Positions 47,140 through 57,367 of a DNA stretch of 64,000 nt are shown one piece after another (position 1 is the stretch's first letter; each line of letters opens with the position of its first letter). Source of the stretch: Chytriomyces cf. hyalinus JEL632 (lineage: Eukaryota > Chytridiomycota > Chytridiomycetes > Chytridiales > Chytriomycetaceae). The DNA lies in NCBI GenBank assembly GCA_025435555.1, contig JAIWWG010000045.1, forward strand, positions 210,990 to 274,989, written 5' to 3'. The position numbers and the translations under genes are program-made. Below the pieces are notes generated by a model that searched no databases, was not told the origin of the DNA, and saw only the letters and a list, made by a program, of their open reading frames with translations.

Positions 47140-48292
47140 TGTTGAAGGGAAATACAAAATAAGATGATTAAAAAGTATGTCGTTAAAAATCCGTCATTTA
47201 TGCATTCAATATACGCTCGATTCTAAAGTCCTTCACAATCCAGTTCCCCTGTATCACCTTCCCTCTTCGACAGCACATCCGCCAGCCCAATCTCAACCCT
47301 ATTCCGAATGACAATCATTTTTGACCATGATAGTTTCGTAGGCTCCATGGTAGTGGCCCTGGAATTCATGGGAGCAGGTAATGTGTCCCTTCCTTTGCTG
47401 TCGGTGTAGGAGGGTCTAGCATGTGGTACAATGGTTATAAATTCGAGTAGTAGTTCAAGTTGATGTTTATTGCCTATTCTGAGGTGCTACCTTTATACCC
47501 TTTTCACATAAAACAGTTTGTCACGACTTTAAGGGACATATCTCCACTTTTGGGCACAGCCAGCCTTCACATGGGGGTGAAATCATCTCAAATTGGGTGG
47601 CAGGGCCCATGAGTCGTGGAGATTGTTCCCTAGAGTGCCTTTTTGCCTTGGCGCTGCTCTGTTGGTGATTAAATCGAAAACTATCCAACCAATGTACAAA
47701 GTGACTCTGAGTGATGCCCAACACCTGCTAGCGTAACCGCTGCACCTGGCAGCGGTAGCCCTGATGTCTGGCTATCGAATGCTGACTGGTAGTGCTGCCT
47801 ACCATGTCTGCACGTTGCAGCGTTCTTGTTTTACTTTGTGTATTGTATTCAGATCCCTGATCCCCTCTGTTCCAGAGGGTCTGGTGATCCCTACTTCTCA
47901 AATAGCGCCCATCTGGGCTCAAACCTTTGTTTCAACTACATAAGCTATGTACTGTATGTGTTTTCAGCCAAGGTGCTTAGATGTGTGTGCAGTATGACTG
48001 GTTTTCTATAGAGGATAGATCCGACACCCTTGATGGTGTGGTGAAGACCTCAAGTGGTGTGTGTTAACAGAGTTCAACAGCCTGGCGGTGTTGCTAGAGG
48101 CTCGGGTAAGTGCTAGTGGTCAAAACAATGAAAGTCGGTGATGGGTATTGAACCCTGGTTCAATTGTGCCAACCGTTATGTCTTAACCACTGCGCTAAAC
48201 AAGTGATGGAGTTGTTTGGGAATAACTTCAGTAGCCTTGTGCAATCAGCAAGTGTGGGTTCTGCTTTTTGTTGCGCTTGCTGTAGAAGTGAT
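47140..48292. other. Repeat-rich non-coding stretch
   Basis: No gene is supported. The part at about 47430-47720 is loosely similar to 51290-51570: both have an ATGTTTATT.GCCT, a TTTATACCCTTTT and an AAACTATCCAACCAA block in that order. Decayed LTRs of one family could explain this. A tRNA-like segment is listed separately. Confidence 0.4.
48140..48204 (-). repeat. tRNA-like sequence (Pol III A and B boxes)
   Basis: On the minus strand TTTAGCGCAGTGGTTAAGA (A-box-like, 48181-48200) is followed about 30 bases later by GGGTTCAATACCC (B-box and T-arm, 48143-48155). The anticodon arm does not fold canonically by eye, so a decayed tRNA gene or the head of a tRNA-derived SINE is more likely than a working tRNA. 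Confidence 0.5.
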
Positions 48293-48388
48293 GTCTACTG
48301 CTCTTCATGTACATAAAGTTCACTATCTTTATTGTATAGAGTACATAATGAGAACCAGTGGTCCACCTTGACCATGGTCCGCAACACC
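48293..48388 (-). repeat. LTR-like repeat, copy 2
   Basis: Nearly identical to 41966-42055 in the same orientation. On the minus strand the unit begins TGTTGCGGACC right after GCGGGGAGG, which looks like a polypurine tract before a 3' LTR. This fits the minus-strand copia fragment at 48838-49730 as its element. Confidence 0.6.
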
Positions 48389-48837
48389 TCCCCGCAAATA
48401 AATTGTAGTGCTTGCAAATTATACTTCATTATTTGGGTTTTTTAGGATTATGTGTGACAACTTATGCATACATGTTTATTTGAAATAGATGTGCTCGTGA
48501 CATTAAGAGCTGACATAGTTTTTGGTAATTGTGAAATCCCAAGTGGTGCAACCATCTATCACAGGAAATAGTAAAACTTTCAAATTTTTGCTTGATTTAC
48601 AGTAGAAAATGCCTGAGCATTTTGTCGACAGTGTGTTTCAAACTATTGATTGTTTGTATGCATGACCTTTGTGTATGGCTCCCAAGTGTAGTAAAGGATT
48701 ACAATGTTGAGTAAAAATGAACAGTGTGGGACTTGTTTTTTAAAACCCACTAAAACCCCAAAACCCAGTGGGAAAAATAGGGAAATGACTCTCTGATAGT
48801 CACAAACATTTTTGTGTATAGTAGTCCTTTGTTACCG

Positions 48838-49730
48838 CAGGGTATACCGCAGGCAATAACTTAATGATGTGGCAAATGCATATTAAATTTTGGTTGTGTT
48901 AAATGAGAAATGATAATTACATGAGGATGCATATTGTGTTGCCTGGAGTTTATCAAAACTTCCATTCATTTGTGTATGGGTGGTTGGTCAAACCCTTGAG
49001 GGCTGCCAATGATCTAAGACCGAGCAACCGCATGAATTTGCGGTGTAGTCTTGGAGGTAGACTTTTTGTCATTATGTCAGCTACCATGTCTTCGGTAGGA
49101 CAGTAGACCATCTTCACGTCCTGCTTGTCTAAGTGGTCTCGTAGAAAATGTACCTTTACATCCATGTGTTTTACATGCTGGTGTTGTATTGGGTTTAGAG
49201 CTATAGCTATGGTTGACATGTTGTCTTGGTGAATGGTTGTGGGGTCATTGAGCTTGACACCAACTTCATCTAGCAGTTGCCGTACCCATAGTGCTTCTTT
49301 GACAGCTTCACTTAGGGCATAGTATTCTGCCTCTGTGGAAGAGAGAGCAACTACTGGCTGTTTCTTGCTAAACCATGTGACTGCGGCATTAGCCATCATG
49401 AACACATGTCCAGATCTAGACTTCCTGCCTGTATCTTCTGCGTAGCTTGCATCAGCGTAGGCTTGTGGTATAGCTGAACCCCATTTTGGATCATCCAAGT
49501 ATGAGGTGTTGTTTGTGTGTAATGTGGCAACACTTGTGCCGTTTTCTTTTGTATAGAACAGACCATGATCCCATGTACCTTTGATGTATCTGAGTACTCT
49601 TATCAGTGCATTCCAGTCATGTTCTCTGCAGTCATTTTGGTATTGCGCAAGAGTGTTGACAGTGAATGAGATATCTGGTCATGTACAGTTTGCCAGGTAA
49701 GCTACCTTCATTGTGCATGAGTGGTATGTC
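48838..49730 (-). mobile_element. Copia retrotransposon, inverted 3' partial copy
   Basis: The reverse complement closely matches 41071-41955 of the larger copia element, including a 181-codon RNase H end with ALSSTEAEYYAL, IHQDNMSTI and MTKSLPPRLHRKF. The match starts in the middle of the RT-RNase H link and continues past the stop through the 3' untranslated TTATTGCCTGCGGTATACC. Beyond that point about 450 bp of extra sequence leads to the LTR-like repeat at 48293-48388, probably the original 3' end. Only a few substitutions separate the copies, so both insertions are young. Confidence 0.85.
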
Positions 49731-50347
49731 TCAGACAAGCTCCCCAAGACAGACTCGTCAATCAGCTGCTGAATGATCTTTTCGCTTAAAGTATCATTTG
49801 ATCCCCTACATCACGCGCCATTCCCCATGCCTGGAGAGCAGCGTCACTAATGACCATGGTGTCCACAGGAGCCCTCAGATCAGTCTTTCTGAACACCTCG
49901 ACAGGAGTACTTGGTACTTGATTGATGGGTGAGTTCAAAACTGCCCTGGACTTTTTGGCTGTAAATTTTTGGAACGACCGTGTAAAGTACAACGGCACGG
50001 CAAGGTGGGCAATACCATATCCGGCGGATTCAGCAGCATATGTAGCGGTGTCCCGGACCCACTGCGTGGTACTTTTCTTTTGGGCGTCGGCCTGGTCGGT
50101 TTGGATTAGATTTCGACTTCCAATCAAACACTGTAGTTTTTTTGCTCAGCTTCTGGCAGTGACATCTCGGCACTAAACCTTGCATCAATGGATACCCCCG
50201 CACTCCCGAACATGTCAGTTCCAAAAAATGGTGAAGGAACTTGGCCTAAAACATACTTCCGTTTCATTTCAGTCACCCAAGGTGAAAACCATAGAATCGG
50301 TTCGGTGGGATCATCTATTGTGCTGTCATTTGTTCTTTGCGCAATGT
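49731..50347. other. Unassigned minus-strand reading frames next to the gypsy fragment
   Basis: Two minus frames, 49786-50127 (with PVDTMVISDAALQAWGMARD) and 50124-50492 (with FDRLMDLKRVRDINIAQR), are open but in different phases. They probably belong to a retroelement; I cannot assign domains. Confidence 0.3.
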
Positions 50348-51283
50348 TTATATCCCGCACACGTTTGAGATCCATAAGACGGTCAAACTCCAGTTCTGGG
50401 CCACCAAGGACACGACATGCTGTCGCAACGATATTTGGTCTGGTCGAGCCGATCGATGCGGCCTCTGAGAAGGACCCACATGCAAACCCCACAAATGCTC
50501 AGCTTTGACAACCCCCACTTCACCAGTGTGACTCACCAAGACCAGACCCAGCATAGCTTCAATTGCATTTTCCACCTCAACACTGTCATTTGCCCCATTC
50601 GCTTCCACTGATGGTTTGGAGAAAATCCTCGACAACCCATCAGGAACATGGTGAAGCCTCCCTTTCACCAACTTCCAGACCACAGGAAACATTGACACAT
50701 AAAGGATCCATTGCAGCATTGTTGCATCCATGATTGCTGGATTGTTCACCATTCCCTTCAGTGCTGACACATCGGTCTCGAGAACCAACACTGGACAACC
50801 AAATACTTGGATGTAACACCGTTTCAAGTTGCGAACACAGGCGCAAAGCTCCTGTTTTACCTGTGGGTAATTCCATTCCACCTTGTTAAAAAGACCCGAA
50901 TAGAAGGAGATAGCATATTGCTTTCCCTGCTTGTCCATCTGTCCTAAACAAGCCCCTTCCCCAACCAGAAATGCATCAAATGACAGGATAGGAGGCCTAG
51001 CCTCCAAATCTGAGGTATCCAGATTCTGGCAAATTGGCACCAAGCATAATGCTTCCTTGAGCTCCGCAAATGCAGATATCTGCTCAATGGACTACCTGTT
51101 AGATACAAAGAGAAAAGCGGTTCTGCCACCAGTGAGAAACTCTCGATCCACATCCACCACACAGTGACCATGCCCAGAAATGACTGCAATTCTGCAATGT
51201 TGCAACAGTGTTTCCATTTCAGAATAGCATCCACCGTTGAGGGGTTCACTGAACAACCTTGTCGGTACAAATGGTGGTGGCAC
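50348..51283 (-). mobile_element. Ty3/gypsy pol fragment (end of RT and RNase H)
   Basis: The minus strand reads, across one frame change near 51050, the end of a reverse transcriptase (NPSTVDAILKWK and NIAELQSFLGMV) and then an RNase H: ISFYSGLFNKVEWNYPQVKQ, VLVLETDVSALKGMVNN, ATMLQWILYVSMFPVVWKLV and KGRLHHVPDGLSR. This is the typical order of gypsy pol. The catalytic RT motif, gag, protease and integrase are not found, so it is a 5'- and 3'-truncated fragment. Confidence 0.8.
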
Positions 51284-51741
51284 GCTCTGTGAAGGTTTGT
51301 GACTTGAGGACTCGGTGCTACAACAATGATTTTTGGTCTAAGAAGATGTTTATTTGCCTTGCAGAAGCTCTACCATTTATACCCTTTTGGAAGAATGTGA
51401 AAGAATCACTCATGGGGGGTATCTCCCTGGTTTTCTACTTTTTCACAGCAGAAATTATAAAGAACCAAGATGGAAAACCCCCAAACGTCCCCAAGGACTG
51501 TTGGGGCTTTACCAATCCTAAAAGTTACAATTTGAATAAGAAACTATCCAACCAACATCCAAAGTGCATATAACTGTATCCTTGGACCTCTGACAGGGCC
51601 TCTCCCACCTGGATAGGGAGCTGTGGGTCCAAGTGATAGTGTGCTAGTAAGCAGCGCTGCCTGCTGTCCATGTACATTTCAGCGTGTCAGTTTGACTGTG
51701 GTATACTAACCAAGATCTAGGTCCTCAAGTGACGCCTATTG
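51284..51741. other. Possible decayed LTR, no gene
   Basis: This stretch resembles 47430-47720 in block order (see that entry) and lies just upstream, in pol orientation, of the gypsy fragment. No terminal dinucleotides or target duplication could be fixed. Confidence 0.3.
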
Positions 51742-52213
51742 TTTGGTTTTGAACTTGGGCTGATAAGTATTTATTATCTTAAGGGTGAATCACAACACAT
51801 CAAAACAGCTCTCCTTATGTACATTTTTGGCTCCTATAAAATCTTGTTGGGCTTTCTTCAGTTTCACTTTTGAGCCACCCTTTTTTCCATTTCATTTGTC
51901 ATTTCATTTCTACAAATGAGATTTGATGTGAAATCATCCATTTTTCATATGCAGTTTGAAATTGTTGAAAAAGTGAGTCAGTGCTGACAATTCAGTTTTT
52001 CAAGCTGATTAGTCATTCATTACTGGCTCACAGTTAAGGCTTGTCAATTATAATTAATATCCCCACACTGGGTAAGGTTATTGATTAATTGACATATTAG
52101 TCATACAAAAGTAGTAATAAAATACTTTTCCAAGTTGATTTCTATTTCTTCTTCTTCTGCTTATTTCTCTATAAAGATCAGAAGATAACTGCATGAAGTT
52201 GACAGCAGTAGTG
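51742..52213 (-). repeat. Dispersed repeat R1 (SINE-like, head missing)
   Basis: About 470 bp in direct orientation with 52803-53300, beginning TTTGGTTTTGAACTT.GGCTGATAAG on the plus strand and ending near CAGAAGATA.CTGCATG.AGTTG.CAGCAGT. The two differ by scattered substitutions and small indels. R1 stops where R2 continues into a tRNA-like head, as expected for a 5'-truncated retroposon read on the minus strand. Confidence 0.75.
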
Positions 52214-52479
52214 GGCCTCAGTTCTAAAAAGTAAATAATTTGGAAATGCAAGAATTTTTTGGCGAAACACATTTCGAGAAGCCAAGAAGGCAACACCCCT
52301 TATTTGCATCAATCAAATCAATAATAATAAATAAATGCCACAAGAGAGCAAGCAACAAAGGACCATCTCACAAGTGCAGCAGCTTGTGGAGAAAACTGCC
52401 ACGTTGCTGCTTATCTGTCAGAGAAGGACTGGACAGGTGGACGAACAAAGACAAAAGCACTTGCCAGACTCAGAGCTCT

Positions 52480-52802
52480 TCTGACCATGCTCACAGAGAG
52501 TTGCTACTCTATATCAAGAATCCAAGGGCCAAATGCAATGCCAAATGGCCGCAATTTTCTCGAATCATTACCGGATCGCCATTTCAAGGAAGAATTTTGA
52601 CTTTCTAAACACATGTTTCACCTTCTGTATGAACGCATCAAAGATCACAATGTTTTCAAAAGCACTGGAAAAAAGCCACAAACAGCAGCCGATCTTTAAT
52701 TGCTGGTGACTCTCAATCGTCTTGGCTTCAATGGCAATGGTGCAGCTTTTGGAAAACTGAGCCGATTCAATACCACGTCCATTGGAAGTTTAGGCACATT
52801 TT
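52480..52802 (+). pseudogene. PIF/Harbinger transposase N-terminal relic
   Basis: A forward frame with two internal stops reads GRNFLESLPDRHFKEEF, then KHMFHLLYERIKDHNVFKST, GKKPQTAADL, LLVTLNRLGFNGNGAAFGKL and TTSIGSLGTF. This is the helical N-terminal part that precedes the DDE domain in HARBI1-like transposases (F..L...I..H.VF...GKKPQ....QL..TL.RLG..GNG). The sequence ends abruptly where repeat R2 begins, so R2 inserted into it or a deletion joined them. Confidence 0.7.
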
Positions 52803-53356
52803 GTTTGGTTTTGAACTTAGGCTGATAAGTATTTATTATCTTAAGGGTGAATCATAACACATCAAAACAGCTCCCCTTATATACATTTTTGTCTCCCATA
52901 AAATCTAATTAGGCTTTCTTCAATTTCACTTCTCAGCCACCTTTTTTTCCATTTCATTTGTCATAATTGAGATTTTCAGTCAGAAAAGTCATTATGGATG
53001 TGAAATCACTCATTTGTCATTTTCCAGTTTGAAATTGCTGAAAAAATGAGTCATTGCTCACAAATCAGTTTTCAGGCTGATTCATCAATCAGAACTGGGC
53101 TGACAGCAAAGGATTGTCAATTATAATCAATATCCCCACAGTGGGTAAGATTATTGATTAATTGCTTGACTGGCTTGACAGATTAGTCATACAAAAGTAG
53201 TAATAGAATACTTGTCTAAGTTGATTTCTATTTCTTCTTCTTCTGCTTATTTCCCTATAAAGATCAGAAGATAGCTGCATGGAGTTGGCAGCAGTGTGGG
53301 TTGAACCAGTGACCTGTGGGTCTGTGGTCGCGAACCTTAACAGCTATGCCAGAATC
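52803..53356 (-). repeat. Dispersed repeat R2 with a tRNA-like head (SINE-like)
   Basis: A second copy of R1, longer at the right end. On the minus strand it starts with GGCATAGCTGTTAAGG (A-box-like, 53335-53350), and about 35 bases later has ACTGGTTCAACCC (B-box, 53298-53310), then runs into the R body and ends in AAGTTCAAAACCAAA. A tRNA-like Pol III promoter at the 5' end followed by a shared body is the layout of a tRNA-derived SINE. Confidence 0.65.
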
Positions 53357-53639
53357 ATATAAATTCTATACATTTGCTTTTCAACCATGTTTATGCTTGA
53401 TCAGAGCAAGAATAGTTGAAATCATGTAGTAGAATAAGCTATCATCATCTACAAGTCTGCACCCTTTATAGAACACGAGGATTCGTGTATTCATTCCTTG
53501 TTATAGTATCAACTAGATGTTTACCCTACTCAATGTCATAATTCATGCCCATATGTATTGAGGTTGGTGGAATGATGAGGTGCGTGACTCTTCTTTATCT
53601 GCAGTAGAGAATAAGAGATGAATTGGAGAGAATTAACCT

Positions 53640-54540
53640 TTATTGAAGTAAACAGTGCTCCATCACTTGAGACTGATATTCAACAAATAAAGAATCATAC
53701 TCTAGGTTGCCTTGGCACCACTCCTTCAGATGATACCTCACTCCGTGGTAGGGAACATGAACATTGTCCCACTGCGCATAACTTGCATCTGCAACATACA
53801 ATCTCCCTTCTGGAATGACAAATCCATTTTCGTATGCATCTGCAAGCACTTTGCCGTCATGAGCAGAACCCTCCCAGCCTGCATGAATGAACTGAAACTT
53901 CATGTCAAAGCCACAAACACCAAGCATGTTCTGTGTCAGCAATCTGCCTTTACAACATCGGTATGGGTTGCTTTCAGTTTCACCTACAATGGCACTGATG
54001 TGCATCCTGTCAAATGCTCCAATACAGCTGTCGAAGAATGGGGAGAATTTGGGATTGAGTGCAATTTCAGGGGGTTTGGACTATCTGCTTGCAGCAGGCA
54101 CATGAATTTCAGTTGCAGCTTTAGGAGGGCATTCAGTACCCCTTGAAAAGATCAACTGACAGTATCTGCAGAGCGTTGAAATCGCTCTTGCGTCGCACCG
54201 TTGGAGTTATTCCCTCCCACAACATACAGGCAAATGGCGACTTGCTCAAATGGCTGCATGAACCGAGTTGTTGGAAGTGCTCTAGTCGACACTAGCAGGT
54301 GCACCAAGCCACTGAAAAGAAAAGCCTCAATAAAAGAACAACAGCAAAAATGAAAGCTCACTTACTCAAAGGTTTTAGTGTTCATCCGAAGGGCGTTGAG
54401 GATTCTAGTGGGATGTCCGCAGCAGATTTCTTGCAGCCACATGCTTCCTCTCAGGATGGAAGTGTGCCATGGGACTCAGATCTGCCTGCAGAGGTTCTTG
54501 TCGATGAGCGAGATAGTTATGCGAAGAATCATCATTAACA
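53640..54540 (-). pseudogene. PIF/Harbinger (HARBI1-like, DDE_Tnp_4) transposase, broken
   Basis: The 5' part reads TSILRGSMWLQEICCGHPTR after an in-frame TGA. It is spliced at 54366/54311 (GA|GTAAGT ... TTTCAG|T) to LVHLLVSTRALPTTRFM and GATQERFQRSADTVS, where a TGA follows. After a shift at a C5 tract comes the catalytic core: FDRMHISAIVGE (first D), YRCCKGRLLTQNMLGVCGFD, HAGWEGSAHDGKVLADA, LYVADASY (second D) and VPYHGVRYHLKEW. The frame ends before the C-terminal segment with the catalytic glutamate, so the protein could not transpose. A Myb/SANT-like gene lies 650 bp away, divergent, as in complete Harbinger elements. Confidence 0.8.
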
Positions 54541-54812
54541 AGGTTTTCTTGATGGTGCATTCAAGCTCCTGCCTTTGAGTCAAAGGAGGTATGGTCATTT
54601 TGGTGACAGTTTGACTGTTTGGTGCAAGTTGATTAGCTGTCCTGATAACCTGTAAGGGCGCTTCAAACATACCAAATGCCCTGGGTGCAGGTTGACTGTG
54701 ACCAAGCCTGAGTGATTGTGAGGTTTATGATGGGAACAGCAGCAGATGCCTTTTGTAGCAACTGTGCTGTTTGCGGGGACTATGGGTGGCTGGAAACAGC
54801 AGCGCCTGTGTT

Positions 54813-54990
54813 GGTGCTGGGCTGAAGTGTTGGTGCTGGAGGGTGGAGTGCTGGAGGTGCAGTGCTGGAGGTGCAGTGCTGGAGGGTAGAGTGTTGGAGG
54901 TGGTGGCTGAAGTGTTGGTGCTGGAGGGTGCAGTGCTGGAGGGCGCAGTGCTGGAGGGCGCAGTGCTGGAGGGCGCAGTGCTGGAGGTAG
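54813..54990. repeat. 15-bp minisatellite
   Basis: Imperfect units of (AGTGCTGGAGG.. GC) make up this stretch; the unit GGAGGGCGCAGTGCT is repeated almost perfectly in the last 50 bp. Read on the minus strand it encodes proline/leucine/alanine runs within an open frame, but a 15-bp period keeps any frame open and does not prove coding. Confidence 0.85.
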
Positions 54991-55195
54991 TGGTGGGAGA
55001 GTAGCTCTCGGCAGAGGAGGCAGAGCATTGCTGTTAGTGTTGTTGTGGCAGTGTGTTGGCAGCCGTGCAGTTCTTGCACTTTTTTCTCCTCCACTTGAGG
55101 GGAAATACTGTGACTCATATCCCCTCATTGCAATGACGCAATAAGGGGAATGGGTGGCACCATCTTTGCGTTTTTTCTTCCAAGAACAAGACGCA

Positions 55196-55928
55196 ATGGC
55201 ACCACGATCAGTGCCACAGACGTCACCCTGCCAGAACGCTCAGCCGTACCAGATACCGGCCCACCCTCCAATCCACTCGCACGCCCAGCCTCCGGCCCAC
55301 ACACATGCCCAGCCTCAAGGGTACGTTCCAACCCAGACCCCTCCAACACAGACCGCTCCAGCCCAGACCACTCCAGTATGGCAACTGCACTCTTGGGCCA
55401 AGGAGGAAGTCTCCTACATGCTGCATTTGCTGTTGATTGAAGCCGATCATGGCAAACAAGCTGCGGGAACGTTCAAGCCTGAATCATGGCAGGTGGTGCT
55501 TGACAAGCTGAACCGAGAGTTCAACATCCAGTTGGACCTCACCCAAATCAAATCCAAGGTCAATGTCCTCAAGCTCAAGCTCGGCACTGCTTTGAAGATG
55601 CGAGACCTCAGCGGTTGGGGTTGGAATTTCTCCATTCATGCACCAACCAATGAAAAAGACGTTGTGAGGGTGTACATTGCGGTAAGCTTTCTTTATGTGT
55701 GTACGTGCATGCCTTGCTGACCATTTTGTTCAGGCTCTACCTAAAGACAAGCAGGCATTGGCGCACAAGCTGATAACTTCTGGTCTCGCTGACTTTGAAT
55801 GTCTGAACTCATTGTTTACGGAGAGCATGGCCACGGGAAGGCTTGCCAGAAGCTCTGTGAACACTGAAGCCCCAGCCCCTCCTGCTCCAGCCCCTCCTGC
55901 TCCAGCCCCACCTACTTCTCCACCATGA
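55196..55928 (+). CDS. Myb/SANT-like DNA-binding protein of a PIF/Harbinger element
   Basis: Two exons, 55196-55681 and 55734-55928, give 226 residues (junction ATTGCG|GTAAGC and GTTCAG|GCTC). After a proline/histidine-rich N-terminus the domain begins SWAKEEVSYMLHLLLIEAD, continues FKPESWQVVLDKLNREFNI and LTQIKSKVNVLKLKLGTAL, and ends SGWGWNFSIHAPTNEKDVVR plus KDKQALAHK after the splice. This is the Myb_DNA-bind_3 layout: three tryptophan-bearing helices and an SG.GWD motif. A proline-alanine tail (APAPPAPAPP) follows. PIF/Harbinger elements normally encode such a protein, which delivers the transposase to the element ends; the divergent transposase relic at 53.6-54.5 kb fits this. This gene looks intact, while its transposase does not. 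Confidence 0.7.
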
Positions 55929-57367
55929 ATACAACTATACCAGCAAGCCAACACCCAGTTACTGCGGGACCCTCTGACTATTCTCAAGACCTTGTCAACA
56001 ACAACAACATGTTCTCCTTTGCACCACTCCTGCCTTCTCTTGCCTACCCAAAGAGTGGTCCCTCAGGTTTGAGTGCAGTGCTGCAAAACTTAGCCTCAGA
56101 TGCAGCTACTCCGATCATTGGTCACTGGGATTCACCTATTCTGTCATCATACTGTATCAACCCCAAATCCTTTCTTAGCGACGCCTTCTGCTGCCTTCAG
56201 TGAGTTTTCACCTGTTGCTGAATCTTTTTGCCTCTACTGACATTGTTTTATGAACAGCCACTCAACAAAAGAAAGTATCTGCTCTTCTCAGCTCCAGTGA
56301 AAGTGTAGGGGAATGTCCAAAGCACTCCCATACTCTGGTGGCACCTCCATCTGAACTTTCTGTCTTTGCTGAAGGCGTGAAGCCCATTGTTGTTGCCCTG
56401 AATACACCACCAGCACCACCAGCACCACCAGATTTTGGTGAAAGATGTCTTCATCCCAAAGCAATATTTTTGACTGCTGGTTTTGAAATAGATGTAGCTG
56501 TCGATGTCATCAATGGTAGGGTCTGAATCACTGATGTTGAAGCTGTGTGGACTGGCATTTTCATCAACGATTGCACGCCGCATTAAACTGTAGTGTAAGT
56601 TTTTTGGGTCACCACTGTCTCATCACAACATGTCAATTGCATTGACTCACTTGTTACGGAACTTGTTCCAGATATCCTTTCGGGCCGTGTCCACATTTGC
56701 TGTGCGAAGGATCCACTTATCAAGAGTGTTGTTGGGGTTTGTGTGCTGCCGTGGAGTCAGTTTGAGGAGAGGATTGATTCGAATCGAGCGCAGGACTTCA
56801 ACATGGGGGTCAATAGTGTCCTCAACAGTGGATTCGGTGGATTCGATGGGGGTTTCAGTATCAGTGTCCAGTTCCATGTTACTCCTGCTTGCAAGATCAT
56901 TCAGTACTCTGCATACAAATGAAACACATTCTTACATGTTTTATTGATCAGTTTGGGACAGTTTGCTCTTCTTTTGGACGGTGCTGGCTTTCAGCTGTTC
57001 TTTTTTTGGCCGTAATGAAAAAAAAAAAATACCGTTGTTTTTAAATTTAAATGTAATTTATTTTTAGTTCAAAAAATGCAGCCACGTGCACTTTTTGACT
57101 GAAACGACAACACACAATACTCTCATTGAAATAAACACAACATTTTAAGCGCTTATACACACTAAAATCAACCACCTCATCCCTCACTGAATCAAGTTGA
57201 CAATTCCTCACACTATTCAAAGTTGAGTTATTTCGTCACTTGCCGCAGTGGCGAGACTCACAATTCAAAATTTATTAGAGAATCTCCACAGAAAAGTGTG
57301 TGTGGGCCGTGTACTGGGGGGGCGGGGGGGTAAAAAAAAGCTGAGGTTTCAAAAGCGCATATATCTG
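55929..57367. other. Right flank of the Harbinger-like element, no firm gene
   Basis: Short frames at 56338-56526 (forward, with a PPAPPAPP run) and 56647-56877 (reverse, ATG at 56877, containing LDKWILRTANVDTARKDIWN) may be extra exons or decayed accessory genes. 57010-57070 is very AT-rich with an A11 run. A G-rich tract GGGGGGGCGGGGGGG lies at 57317-57331. Terminal inverted repeats of the element were not found by eye. Confidence 0.35.

Noticed and set aside
48140-48204. Functional tRNA gene
   Set aside because: A and B boxes are good, but acceptor and anticodon stems do not pair convincingly by eye; kept as tRNA-like.
54595-55128. 177-codon proline-rich minus ORF
   Set aside because: It consists largely of the 15-bp minisatellite, whose period keeps a frame open without selection.
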